Shown: positions 53,164-62,643 of the stretch, in pieces
Layout: each line of letters opens with the position of its first letter
How positions within the stretch are numbered: position 1 is the first letter of the stretch
Position numbers and translations under genes: made by a program
NCBI GenBank assembly: GCA_964583335.1
Contig: CAZOVG010000009.1
Location: 1-64,000 of the forward strand
Reading direction: 5' to 3'
Length of the DNA stretch: 64,000 nucleotides
Source: JAGNKE01 sp964583335
GTDB taxonomy: Bacteria; Pseudomonadota; Alphaproteobacteria; Micavibrionales; Micavibrionaceae
The notes under the pieces: generated by a model
Told to the model about the DNA's origin: nothing
Seen by the model: the letters and a program-made list of their open reading frames with translations, nothing else
Databases searched by the model: none

Positions 53164-55242
53164 CTAATAAACGCGAAAAGACTCAATTTCCGAGAGCCTG
53201 ACTTTGTTGAAAACCACGCTGGGCTTGCCTTTCGAGGTTTTAATAAGAATTTCTGCGGCTTTTACGAATTCCTCGCGGGGTGTAACGCCCCATTCAAGAA
53301 CAATAAGGGTCTGATCGACGATCGCGGAGAGGGCTTCCGCATCGGACACACTCAGAACCGGGGCGCAGTCAAAGATGATGAAATCGAACTGCGCCTTAAA
53401 CCTTTCGAGATAAGGCTGCAACTTGCCCGCCAGAATGAGATCGGAAAGATAGGGCGTTCGCTCGCCCGAGGGCATCACGAACAGCCCGTGCCGATCGCGC
53501 GAATACGCTTTATCCGGCGGCTGCCGCCCCGACAGCATCTCGTAAAGTCCGGGCGAGGAGGGCGTCATCGTCACACCCGCCATAACCGGGTTGAGCGTAT
53601 CGGCATCGATCAAAAGCACCTTGAGGCCAAGATTGCGCATATAATAGGCAACGGCAGCCGCAAGGGTGGATTTTCCCTCACCGCGTCGGGAAGACGCGAA
53701 TAAAAGGGTTTTGCCCTTACCCTCCGCGTTAATATGAATAAACATCCGCTTGATTTCCTCGATAAACAGCGAGCGGTCGTTTTTAATAATGTTCGAAATC
53801 GGAAGCCGTGTCCGGGGCAGGGCACCCGTAACGCTAAGACCGGCAAGCTTGTTGATTTCATCGCGCGACTTAAGACCGCGCTCGCTGATTTCCAGAACAA
53901 AAACCACACACAGCGCGACCATGAAGGAAAAAGCTGAAACAGCCAAAACGATCAGAAGCTTTTTTGAGCTGACGGCATCACGGGGAATATCCGCCAAGGA
54001 CGAAATAGAAACATCCGGTCGGGTAAAATCGATTTGAGATTTGATCTCTTCCGAGCGGGCAAGAAAACTATCCAGAAGGTTCTTGCTGGCCTGTTCTTCG
54101 GTTTTAAGGGTTTGCAACATGATCATTTTTTCCTGCATACCCGAAGCGGCCGTTTGCAGGGTTTCAAGCTTGCGTTCCAATATTTGCTTCTGGTTTCGAA
54201 CGGCGGCAAGCTCGTTTTCAACGGATTTCTTGATATTCGAGACCTCACGCTCGAGATCCCGGTTGATCTGCGCAACCTCGTCGCGGGCGGCGGTCACCTC
54301 GGGATGATTGGGGCCGTATTGGCTTCTGAGCGATTTAAGTTTTTGTGCGGAAAGGCTGGCCCGCGATTTGAGCTCTTGTATGAGGGGGGAACCCACAACA
54401 TCCGAAGTACCATAAGCGCCGCTTTTGCTCATTAACTCATGCCGGGCTTGCAAATCCAGCGCCTTACTCTCAATTCTGGCGATTTCCTTGGCCAGACCCG
54501 AAATTTGCGCATAGATCAGCTCTTGCGAGCCCTCGCCCTGAATCATTCCGTTTTCGGCCCTAAACTGATGCGCAGCCCTTGATTTTTTTAGACTTTGGTC
54601 TTTCAGTTCGCCAATTTGTTTGGTCAACCACGCATCGATTGCCTTGGCGAGATCCTGTTTGTCTTTTTGTTTGGAGAGCAGGTACTGCTCTGCGTGGGTG
54701 TTAACCACTTCGGCGGCAAGAGCGGCTTCGGAAGACGTAAAGCTGATTTCAATGACTCTAGACGTGCCCTGCTGCTTGACATCCAAAGCGTCGGAGAAGG
54801 CTTTAAAAATTTTATAATCTTGCGCATCCTGATCGGCGCCCTGAGCTTCTATCCCGCTTTCATCAGCGATAGCGGAACGTTTCCTGAGCGCCCCCTTCGA
54901 ATCCATCGCAAGGTCCAAAGTCGCAAGCGTCCGCTTGATCAGTGCGGGCGAGCCGATAACCTGCACCTGCGTTGGCACGGTGAGATTGTCAAACTTCATC
55001 CCTGTCAGGATATCGTTGAAATCGGCAAGGTTGATCTCCTGCGCCTCGAGAAGAACGCTCGCCGTTGCCTTATACAGAGAGGGCAATTTTTTGAGGTATA
55101 CAAAGGCCGCCACCGTGGGCAGAAGCGTAATGATAGCCACCAGAAACGCCCGCCTGAAAACGATCCGGATAAGATCGAGAACACTGGGCTCCCCGTTGGC
55201 GTTATTTCTTCTCCTGTCAGATTTTCTGCGTTCCATGCTCAC
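53164..55242 (-). CDS. Wzz-type chain-length regulator fused to a CpsD-like tyrosine kinase
   Basis: A 692-residue inner-membrane protein of the GumC/Wzc type, which controls polysaccharide chain length and export. Basic cytoplasmic head, first helix (about 33-52), periplasmic Wzz domain with coiled coils (about 190-400), second helix (about 425-447), and a C-terminal BY-kinase domain: Walker A SSRRGEGKST, A' VLLIDADTLNP and B FDFIIFDCAPV. The usual tyrosine cluster at the C-terminus is missing: the chain ends FRVY with a single tyrosine. It lies 175 bases upstream of the epimerase. Confidence 0.88.
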   Translation of the reverse strand: MSMERRKSDRRRNNANGEPSVLDLIRIVFRRAFLVAIITLLPTVAAFVYLKKLPSLYKATASVLLEAQEINLADFNDILTGMKFDNLTVPTQVQVIGSPALIKRTLATLDLAMDSKGALRKRSAIADESGIEAQGADQDAQDYKIFKAFSDALDVKQQGTSRVIEISFTSSEAALAAEVVNTHAEQYLLSKQKDKQDLAKAIDAWLTKQIGELKDQSLKKSRAAHQFRAENGMIQGEGSQELIYAQISGLAKEIARIESKALDLQARHELMSKSGAYGTSDVVGSPLIQELKSRASLSAQKLKSLRSQYGPNHPEVTAARDEVAQINRDLEREVSNIKKSVENELAAVRNQKQILERKLETLQTAASGMQEKMIMLQTLKTEEQASKNLLDSFLARSEEIKSQIDFTRPDVSISSLADIPRDAVSSKKLLIVLAVSAFSFMVALCVVFVLEISERGLKSRDEINKLAGLSVTGALPRTRLPISNIIKNDRSLFIEEIKRMFIHINAEGKGKTLLFASSRRGEGKSTLAAAVAYYMRNLGLKVLLIDADTLNPVMAGVTMTPSSPGLYEMLSGRQPPDKAYSRDRHGLFVMPSGERTPYLSDLILAGKLQPYLERFKAQFDFIIFDCAPVLSVSDAEALSAIVDQTLIVLEWGVTPREEFVKAAEILIKTSKGKPSVVFNKVRLSEIESFRVY

Positions 55243-55356
55243 ATCATAACTGAAAAAAAGATCAGAAAAAAAATTAGTAGAACAAGTCCTTTTTCGAGAA
55301 TAAAAAACGCACGCCTCATGAACACGTTTTTGCCCCGATGGGGGGGCGATAAGAAA

Positions 55357-55710
55357 CTAGCTGAGATCGTGCTCTCCCGCATCGTATCCGCGCTTGAGGA
55401 GTCCGCCGATCACGAGACCCAGTGCGACCCCGATCAGATTTGCGCCCAAGTCATCCGCCGATACGGAACGCCCGGGTATAAGCCCCTGCAACAGCTCAAC
55501 GCCCAACCCGCCAGCACAGAGAACAACGCAGGTGATCACAATCCCAACGCGGCTTCTAAATGAAAAAGACGCCCAGATCAACACCACCACGCAAACAAGG
55601 ATATGAAGCATCTTATCTGCGTAATAGGTCGGTGTCTCAAACAGATTAGGGATGAAAGCGACCGCCATTAAAGCGATTAAAAACAGAGATATTCCAAAAA
55701 TTTTGAGCAT
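55357..55710 (-). CDS. VanZ-like small membrane protein
   Basis: 117 residues with four hydrophobic segments and the head FIPNLFETPTYYADKMLHIL, a VanZ-like pattern (histidine in KMLHI). It ends GYDAGEHDLS. VanZ-like proteins are often found at polysaccharide loci; their function is unclear. I start at ATG 55710 (MLKIFGISLF); the frame is open 18 bases further. Confidence 0.75.
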   Translation of the reverse strand: MLKIFGISLFLIALMAVAFIPNLFETPTYYADKMLHILVCVVVLIWASFSFRSRVGIVITCVVLCAGGLGVELLQGLIPGRSVSADDLGANLIGVALGLVIGGLLKRGYDAGEHDLS

Positions 55711-55845
55711 CGACCCGCCCCTGCGCACGCGAAACCATTCTGGACATCAAGCAAGTCAGGCCCGTCACGAACTGTCAAGCACCCCGAAAGCCAAGGACGA
55801 GCCCGCCCTATTGAAAAAATCCCGCAGAACGAGAGCATTCTTGTA

Positions 55846-55867
55846 GTATATTATTTTTCTAATATAC
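55846..55867. promoter_or_regulatory. AT-rich palindrome upstream of the TPR-methyltransferase
   Basis: GTATATTA, six bases, TAATATAC: a perfect 8 bp inverted repeat. It lies about 10 bases before the proposed -35 box of the promoter at 55878. It could be an operator or a weak terminator of nothing upstream on this strand; a chance AT palindrome is possible. Confidence 0.4.
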
Positions 55868-55877
55868 ATACTGTCTG

Positions 55878-55905
55878 TTCACCTTTAAGGGCGCTCGTAT
55901 ATAAT
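55878..55905 (+). promoter_or_regulatory. Candidate sigma-70 promoter
   Basis: TTCACC (55878-55883), 16 bases, TATAAT (55900-55905). The -10 matches consensus fully. Start near 55912 would leave a leader of about 80 bases before ATG 55993. Confidence 0.5.
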
Positions 55906-55992
55906 GCCGCCGGACACACACGATAGCCGCTCGCGCGGCCGAACGGTTTTAATTATTAGAAAAGGCGCCATAAGAAATTCGGCGGACACAAT

Positions 55993-57846
55993 ATGATTGA
56001 GCAGGCCCACAAAGGCGCATGGGCGCTTTTTGAGGAACAAAGCTATGAAAAGGCGATCGAAGCTTTCGAGCAAGCCCTCAAAGCCGGTGAGCATAAAGAC
56101 GCATATCTTGGGCTTGGCCTTTGCTGGGCCAAACAGCGAGATATGCATAAGGCCGTCAGCGCCTTAAAAATGGCGCTCAGGATGAATAAGGGCTTCGTCG
56201 AGGCCTACAGGGCTTTGGGGAACATTTACCTTGAGGTGCGCGAATTCATGACGGCTCTCGAAAATTACAGCCAGGCCGTGGCGTATGATCCCGCGAACAT
56301 AGAGAACGCTCAAAGCCTCATCGATCTGGCATCGAAGATGGTGTTCGAAAATGCCAATCCGAATTTCAAGGGCCTGCTGACGGCCTGTCTGGAATCGCCT
56401 GACATAAATTTCAGAAGCTTCGGAAACACATGGTACAGCATCCTCTCGCACGACAAAAAGATCGGCCCCCTTATGGCCTTGGGTAAAAAGCCGCCTTACG
56501 CAGAGTTCGTTCAGGGCATTAAAAAGCAAAAAAACCTTAATGTGTTGATCGACCCGTTCTTTTTATTCGGCCTCGGGCGTTTCATCGTCGGGATCGAGAA
56601 TTTTGAGCGCTGGATCACCTATTTGCGGCGCTACATGCTGGAAATGTTTGCGCAAGGCAAAAAAATTTACCGCGACACAGAGGACATGGAATTCCTGCAT
56701 TGCGCCGTTATGCGTTACGCATTTTTTACCGACTATATTTTCGAGGAAACAAAAAAAGAGGCCGAATGGCTCGCGCCCCTGAAGGAACAGCTCGAAAGTA
56801 CGGACGCACCCGATCTTTCCACACTGGCGCTCTACGGCTGTTACCGACATCTCAGTACGCTGAAGAACGCGCAGGCCATTGCCGCAAATCTGCCCGGCGG
56901 CGACCACGTATCGCAAATTCCAAAATCCCATATTGAGGATTATTTCGTCCAGCAGGAGATCAAGAAAACCATTCCGGCCATAACGAAAATACAGGACAAA
57001 GTCTCTGAAGCCGTGCGCGAACAATACGAAGAATATCCCTATCCGCGCTGGGACGTGCCGTTTAAAGGAATTTACAATCGCAAGATTGAGGGGCGGTTTA
57101 TCGGCAAAAAGGCCAAAATTCTGATCGCCGGGACGGGAACAGGGCAAGAAGCGATTGAACTCGCCTTCGGTTTTCCCGATGCTGAAATTACGGGCGTGGA
57201 CCTTAGCCGCACGAGCTTGGCCTATGGCATCATGCGCGCCCGCCAACTTGGCATTACAAATCTGACGTTCTATCAGGCCGATATTAACGAACTTGGCACG
57301 ATCGGCCAGACCTTCGATTATATCGCCAGCTCCGGCGTTCTGCACCACATGAAGGATCCCGAAGCCGGCTGGGAGGTTTTACACGGGTTGCTTAAACCCG
57401 GAGGGTTGATGAGAATAGCGCTCTACAGCCGCATGGCGCGTGTATCTGTCAAACAAGCGTGGAAAGTGATCGCAGAAAAAAACATCGGCAACGATACGCC
57501 GTCCATCCGGACCTTCCGCAGAAATCTTACGGACTATCTAGAACCGAAATACAGAACCTTCTTCTACAAATCATACGATTACTACTCCCTCCCGATGTGC
57601 AGGGACCTGATTTTCCATGTTCAGGAACACCAGTTCGACCTACTGCAAATCAAGGATATTCTGCAAAGATTGAACCTGAAATTCCTGGCGTTCAACCACG
57701 ATGACGCAACGATGAATATGTACAGGCTGTTATACGGGACTCAGGACGAAGGTATGACGAACCTTGAACTGTGGCACAAATTCGAAGAGGCGCACCCGAA
57801 CACCTTCGCCGCGATGTATGCCTTCTGGTGTGAGAAGTCTGAATGA
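55993..57846 (+). CDS. TPR-repeat protein with C-terminal SAM methyltransferase
   Basis: A 617-residue protein. Residues about 1-105 are tetratricopeptide repeats (GAWALFEEQSYEKAIEAFEQA, DAYLGLGLCWAKQRDMHKAV, EAYRALGNIYLEVREFMTAL); a helical middle follows; residues about 345-520 hold a methyltransferase: IPYPRWD-type YPYPRWDVP, motif I KILIAGTGTGQEAIELA, acidic VDLSRT and SSGVLHHMKDPEAG. The fusion is common in bacteria and often near polysaccharide or protein-glycosylation genes. Substrate unknown. No signal peptide. Confidence 0.88.
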   Translation: MIEQAHKGAWALFEEQSYEKAIEAFEQALKAGEHKDAYLGLGLCWAKQRDMHKAVSALKMALRMNKGFVEAYRALGNIYLEVREFMTALENYSQAVAYDPANIENAQSLIDLASKMVFENANPNFKGLLTACLESPDINFRSFGNTWYSILSHDKKIGPLMALGKKPPYAEFVQGIKKQKNLNVLIDPFFLFGLGRFIVGIENFERWITYLRRYMLEMFAQGKKIYRDTEDMEFLHCAVMRYAFFTDYIFEETKKEAEWLAPLKEQLESTDAPDLSTLALYGCYRHLSTLKNAQAIAANLPGGDHVSQIPKSHIEDYFVQQEIKKTIPAITKIQDKVSEAVREQYEEYPYPRWDVPFKGIYNRKIEGRFIGKKAKILIAGTGTGQEAIELAFGFPDAEITGVDLSRTSLAYGIMRARQLGITNLTFYQADINELGTIGQTFDYIASSGVLHHMKDPEAGWEVLHGLLKPGGLMRIALYSRMARVSVKQAWKVIAEKNIGNDTPSIRTFRRNLTDYLEPKYRTFFYKSYDYYSLPMCRDLIFHVQEHQFDLLQIKDILQRLNLKFLAFNHDDATMNMYRLLYGTQDEGMTNLELWHKFEEAHPNTFAAMYAFWCEKSE

Positions 57847-57859
57847 TTGAAGGCTTAAA

Positions 57860-59194
57860 TCAAGCCGCCAGCCGCTGCTTCGCCTTTTCCGGGCCGATCA
57901 GCAGCAAAAGGTCCGCCAGTTCCGGTCCGTGATCCATGCCGGTCAAGGCCTGGCGCAGCGGCATGAACAGAAGCTTGCCCTTGCGCCCGGTCTGGGCCTT
58001 CACGGCCTCGACCCACTGGCTCCACGTCTCGCGCGTCCAAGGCGTTTCGGGGAGCAGCTTCGCGGCCTCCGCGATGAACGCGGCGTCTTCGATCACCGGC
58101 TGCACCGGGCCGTTCGCCACGCGCCACCATTCTTTCGCGTCTCTGAGCTTTTCAAGATTGGGCCGCACGACCTCCCAGAACGCCTCGTCCAGATCCGAAA
58201 GGCCGAACTCCGCCAGTCTCGGCTTGATCGCGGCGTAAGGGGTGTGATGCAAAATCTTGGCGTTCAGGCGGTTTAGCTCCTCCTGATCGAATTTCGGCGT
58301 GCCGCGCCCGAATTTGGAAATGTCGAAATGCGCGATCACGTCCTTGATGTCGGTGAACGGCTCGATCGGGTCGGACGTGCCCAGCCGCGCCATCAGGCTG
58401 ACCACCGCCATCGCCTCCAGCCCTTCGTCATCGCGCAGCTCGCGCAGGTTCAGAGCGCCGAGGCGCTTGGAAAGCTTGCCGCCCTGCGCGTCCGAAAGCA
58501 GCGGCAGGTGCGCGAACCCCGGCGGCGTCGCGCCCAGCGCCTCGAACATCTGCACGTGCATCGCCGTATTGGTGACGTGATCCTCGCCGCGCACGACATG
58601 GGTGATTTTGTAGTCGATATCGTCGATCACGGAACACAGGTGATAAAGCGGGCTGCCATCCTCGCGGATCAGCACCGGGTCCGACATGTCGCCACCCTCG
58701 AAATGCACGGGGCCGCGCACCTCGTCGTTCCACTTGATCGGCGTATGGTTCATCTTGAAACGCCAGTGCGGTTTGCGCCCCTGCGCCTCATAGGCCTTCT
58801 TCTGCTCGTCGGTGAGCTTGAGCGCCTCCCGGTCATAGAGCGGGGGCAGCTTGCGCGCGAGCTGGCTCTTGCGCTTGAGTTCCAGCTCTTCCGCCGTCTC
58901 ATAGCAGGGGTAAAGCCGCCCGCTGGCCTTGAGCTGTTCGATCTTGGCCTCGTAATGATCCAGCCGGTCGCGCTGCCGCGCCTTCTCGTCCCAGCCCATG
59001 CCAAGCCATTTCAGGCCTTCCTCGATCGCGTCCTCATATTCCTGTTTGGAGCGTTCAAGGTCCGTATCGTCGATGCGCAGCAGGAAATGCCCGCCTTTCG
59101 ATCGCGCGTAAAGCCACGTAATCAGGGCCGTCCGGGCGTTCCCGATATGCATCATGCCGGTGGGCGAGGGGGCGAATCTGACTCTGACGCTCAT
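57860..59194 (-). CDS. gltX: Glutamyl-tRNA synthetase
   Basis: Class I synthetase attaching glutamate to tRNA-Glu (and to tRNA-Gln in organisms using the amidotransferase route). The 444-residue protein has the nucleotide-binding APSPTGMMHIGN (HIGH as HIGN), the KMSKS-type GGKLSKRLGA and VVRGEDHVTNT. I start at ATG 59194 (MSVRVRFAPSPTG), which lies 49 bases after nadE; the frame is open further upstream into nadE. Full length with the anticodon-binding end, so not the short GluQRS. Alphaproteobacteria often have a second gltX. Confidence 0.93.
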   Translation of the reverse strand: MSVRVRFAPSPTGMMHIGNARTALITWLYARSKGGHFLLRIDDTDLERSKQEYEDAIEEGLKWLGMGWDEKARQRDRLDHYEAKIEQLKASGRLYPCYETAEELELKRKSQLARKLPPLYDREALKLTDEQKKAYEAQGRKPHWRFKMNHTPIKWNDEVRGPVHFEGGDMSDPVLIREDGSPLYHLCSVIDDIDYKITHVVRGEDHVTNTAMHVQMFEALGATPPGFAHLPLLSDAQGGKLSKRLGALNLRELRDDEGLEAMAVVSLMARLGTSDPIEPFTDIKDVIAHFDISKFGRGTPKFDQEELNRLNAKILHHTPYAAIKPRLAEFGLSDLDEAFWEVVRPNLEKLRDAKEWWRVANGPVQPVIEDAAFIAEAAKLLPETPWTRETWSQWVEAVKAQTGRKGKLLFMPLRQALTGMDHGPELADLLLLIGPEKAKQRLAA

Positions 59195-59243
59195 TATTCT
59201 TACTTTCTTAAGTCCGCTTGGGTCTTCTTGAATAGCCGGAATA

Positions 59244-60938
59244 TCACGCTTTTTCAATGATATTCAGGAATTGGTTGGTGATCGGGTACCGCCGGTCCCG
59301 CCCGAAGGCGCGGGACGTGACCTTGACCCCCGGCGGGGCCTGCCGCCGCTTGTATTCCGCCCGGTCCAGCATGCGCCAGACTTTCAGGACCGTCTCCCGG
59401 CGGAACCCGGCCTGTTCAAGCTCCTCCACGCCCTGTTCGCGCTCGATCAGCCCTTCGAGAATGGCGTCCAGCTCCGCATAGGGGGGCAGGGTGTCCTGAT
59501 CCGTCTGGTTGTCCTTAAGCTCCGCCGTGGGCGCGCGGGTCAGGATGTTTTCGGGGATGGGATTAAGCGCGGCCCGGCCCAGCGCCTCCGGCGGCACGTG
59601 CGCGTTCCGCCAGCGGGAAAGCGCGTAGACCTCCATCTTGTAGAGATCTTTCAGCACGTTAAACCCGCCGCACATATCGCCGTACAGCGTGGCGTACCCC
59701 ACCGCCATCTCGGATTTATTGCCCGTGGACAAAACCATCGCCCCCGTGGCGTTCGAAAGCGCCATCAGGATCAGGCCCCGGATGCGCGGCTGAATATTTT
59801 CATAAGTGATCGAGGGCGTCTTCGCGTCGAAAAACGGACCAAGGAGTTCGTTAAACGCCGCAAACGGCTGTTCGATGGAAATCTCGTCCAGCTTGATCCC
59901 AAGAGTACTGGCCAGCGCCGCCGCGTCGTCGAGGCTCTCCCGCGCGGTATAACGGGAGGGCATCATCACGCACCGTACCCGCTCCGGCCCCAGCGCATCG
60001 GCGGCGATGACGGCGGTCAGCGCGCTGTCGATCCCGCCGGAAAGCCCCAGAAGCACGCCCGGAAATCCATTTTTGCCGATATAATCGCGCAAGCCCAGCA
60101 TGAGGGCGCGGTAAACCTCGCCCGGTCCGCTCGCTTGCAGCGTATCGTCCGAGAGCGCCGAGAGATCCTCACCCTTTTTGTTCCAGACCTCGGGACCAAG
60201 CAAATCAAGAGCCTCGGCGAACGACGCACCCTGATAGACCTTCTCGCCCTTGGCGTTGAGCGCGAAGGACGATCCGTCGAAGATAAGCTCATCCTGCCCG
60301 CCGACCTGATTGACATAGACAAGCGGCAGCCCCGTCTCCCGCGCACGGTTGCGGGCCTGCAACAGGCGGCGCGACAAATGCCGCTGCGAAAACGGGCTGC
60401 CGTTGGGAACGATCAGAATATCCGCACCGTGATCCTGCAAGTTACATGCGGCCCGTTTGAACCACATATCCTCGCACGTCATAAGCCCCAGCATAACCCC
60501 GCGAAATTTCACAGGGTAGGGCAGGGGGCCGGAGGCAAAGAGCCGCCGCTCGTCGAACACGCCGTAATTGGGCAGCTCATGTTTCGGCACGACGGCCAGA
60601 ATTTTCCCCTCCGCGATCAGCAGGATGGCGTTGTAACGCTCGCCTTCGATCCGCCACGGCGTTGAGATCACGGCTGCGCACTTCGAGGCCGCACTATGCT
60701 TGATAAGCCGCGCGACCTGCTTCTCGATATGGTCGAGGAACGCGGGTTTGAGCACGAGATCTTCAGGCGGATACCCGCACGTCACCATTTCGGGAAAGAC
60801 GATCAGGTCGGCACTTCCCTCGAAATGCGTCCATGCGCGGAGTATTTTATCCGCGTTTCCGCGAAGGTCGCCCAGAGTAGGGTTGATTTGCGCGATACCG
60901 ATACGAAGCGAGGGGGTGGCCTTCATTGTCTTAACCAT
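59244..60938 (-). CDS. nadE: Glutamine-dependent NAD+ synthetase
   Basis: NadE makes NAD+ from deamido-NAD+, ATP and glutamine. The 564-residue protein couples an N-terminal nitrilase-like amidase (glutamate in VFPEMVTCGY, lysine in VPKHELPNYGVFDERR, cysteine in LMTCEDMWF) to a C-terminal synthetase with the P-loop LGLSGGIDSALTAV and LSTGNKSEMAVGYATLYGDM. ATG 60926 is an alternative start; neither has a strong ribosome-binding site. Sits between the DAHP synthase and gltX with 49-base gaps on both sides, probably one operon. Confidence 0.95.
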   Translation of the reverse strand: MVKTMKATPSLRIGIAQINPTLGDLRGNADKILRAWTHFEGSADLIVFPEMVTCGYPPEDLVLKPAFLDHIEKQVARLIKHSAASKCAAVISTPWRIEGERYNAILLIAEGKILAVVPKHELPNYGVFDERRLFASGPLPYPVKFRGVMLGLMTCEDMWFKRAACNLQDHGADILIVPNGSPFSQRHLSRRLLQARNRARETGLPLVYVNQVGGQDELIFDGSSFALNAKGEKVYQGASFAEALDLLGPEVWNKKGEDLSALSDDTLQASGPGEVYRALMLGLRDYIGKNGFPGVLLGLSGGIDSALTAVIAADALGPERVRCVMMPSRYTARESLDDAAALASTLGIKLDEISIEQPFAAFNELLGPFFDAKTPSITYENIQPRIRGLILMALSNATGAMVLSTGNKSEMAVGYATLYGDMCGGFNVLKDLYKMEVYALSRWRNAHVPPEALGRAALNPIPENILTRAPTAELKDNQTDQDTLPPYAELDAILEGLIEREQGVEELEQAGFRRETVLKVWRMLDRAEYKRRQAPPGVKVTSRAFGRDRRYPITNQFLNIIEKA

Positions 60939-60987
60939 ACGTGTGGCGCTGCCGACAGTAAACCGCCGTTAGGCCGCCCGCGCAAGC

Positions 60988-62382
60988 CTATTCCGCAGCC
61001 GAGTGCGTAGCAACCCGCAGATCGTTCCCGCGTGAGCGCAAAGCCTTCAACTCGTCCGAGATGAGGAACGCCAGCTCCAGCGCCTGATTGGCGTTCAGGC
61101 GCGGGTCGCAGTGCGTGTGATAGCGGTTGGAAAGGTCCTCGTCGCCGATCGCCTCCGCGCCGCCGACGCATTCCGTCACGTCCTGCCCGGTCATCTCGAT
61201 ATGAATGCCGCCCGGATGCGTGCCCTCGGCCTTGTGAACGGCGAAGAACCCGCGCACCTCGGCCAGAATCTGGTCGAACGGGCGCGTCTTGTAGCCGCTG
61301 GAGGATTTTATGGTGTTCCCGTGCATGGGGTCGCACGACCAGACCACGGCGCGGCCTTCCTGCTTGACCTTGCGCAGCAGCGGCGCCAGCTTCTCCTCGA
61401 CCTGCTTGTAGCCCATCCGCGCGATCAGCGTCAGGCGGCCCGGAATATTCTCGGGGTTCAGAACGTCGATGAGGCGGATCAGCTCGTCCGGGGTGAGAGC
61501 CGGGGAGCATTTCAGCCCGATCGGATTTTTAATGCCGCGCACGAATTCGATCTGCGCGTGGTCTTCCTGATGGGTGCGCGCGCCGATCCACACGAAATGC
61601 GCCGACGTGTCGTACCAGTCGCCCGTCAGGCTGTCCACGCGGGTCATCGCCTCTTCGTACGGCAGCAGCAACGCTTCGTGTGAGGTAAAGAAACTCGTCT
61701 CGCGGATGGAGGGCACATTGTCCGCCGTGATTCCGCACGCCGCCATGAAGCGCAGCGCATCGTCGATCCGGTCGGCAAGGTCCTGATACCGCTCGCCCAG
61801 CGGGCTGTTCTCGACGAAGCCGAGATTCCACTGGTGCACCTTGTTGAGGTCGGCATAGCCGCCATGCGCGAACGCCCGCAAAAGGTTCAGCGTCGCCGCC
61901 GCCTGGTTGTAGCCCTTGACCATCCGCTGCGGATCCGGCTCGCGCGACTCGGAGGTAAAGTCCAGCCCGTTGATGTTGTCGCCCCGGTAGCTGGGCAGGG
62001 TCACGCCGCCTTGGGTTTCCATATCATCGGAGCGCGGCTTAGCGTACTGTCCGGCCATCCGCCCGACCTTAACGACCGGAAGCGAGCCGGAATAGGTCAG
62101 GATCACCGCCATCTGCAAAAGAACGCGGAAGGAGTCGCGGATCTTGTTCGCGTTGAACTCCGCGAAGCTCTCGGCGCAGTCGCCGCCTTGCAGCAAAAAC
62201 CCTTTGCCATCGGACACTTGCCCGAGCTTGCGCATAAGGTCGCGGGCCTCCCCGGCAAAAACCAGCGGAGGCATGGCGGCGATTTCGCGCTCAGCCGCTT
62301 TCAGGGCCACCTCGTCCTTATAGGCAGGCAGCTGCTTGACGGGTTTGCCTCTCCACGATTGCGGGGTCCAGTCTTTCGACAT
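60988..62382 (-). CDS. aroG: Class II 3-deoxy-D-arabino-heptulosonate 7-phosphate synthase
   Basis: First step of the shikimate pathway, joining phosphoenolpyruvate and erythrose 4-phosphate. The 464-residue class II (plant-type) enzyme shows WTPQSWRGKPVKQLPAY, FLLQGGDCAESFAEF, AGQYAKPRSDD, WIGARTHQEDHAQIEFVRG and WSCDPMHGNT. ATG 62382 fits the family start; 21 more bases are open upstream. Confidence 0.95.
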   Translation of the reverse strand: MSKDWTPQSWRGKPVKQLPAYKDEVALKAAEREIAAMPPLVFAGEARDLMRKLGQVSDGKGFLLQGGDCAESFAEFNANKIRDSFRVLLQMAVILTYSGSLPVVKVGRMAGQYAKPRSDDMETQGGVTLPSYRGDNINGLDFTSESREPDPQRMVKGYNQAAATLNLLRAFAHGGYADLNKVHQWNLGFVENSPLGERYQDLADRIDDALRFMAACGITADNVPSIRETSFFTSHEALLLPYEEAMTRVDSLTGDWYDTSAHFVWIGARTHQEDHAQIEFVRGIKNPIGLKCSPALTPDELIRLIDVLNPENIPGRLTLIARMGYKQVEEKLAPLLRKVKQEGRAVVWSCDPMHGNTIKSSSGYKTRPFDQILAEVRGFFAVHKAEGTHPGGIHIEMTGQDVTECVGGAEAIGDEDLSNRYHTHCDPRLNANQALELAFLISDELKALRSRGNDLRVATHSAAE

Positions 62383-62643
62383 TTTAAAGTCCACCTCTTG
62401 CAAAAATCGATTTCAGAACACGAAGTTATGCCTGAATTCGCGCCTACAGGCAAATAATTAACAAAAAGACCCTGAATAGTTGAAAAACGGCGCTTTTCTT
62501 CAGACTTTTTTCAGAGAAAAAGGGCTATAACGAACACGGGTTTTGTTCTATTATCATATATTCAATTTATCTTATAAAAGATTGCGAAAAACACCTTGTC
62601 CGACGCAGGCGATTTAACCGATTTTTCGTTATGGAAAGATCAT

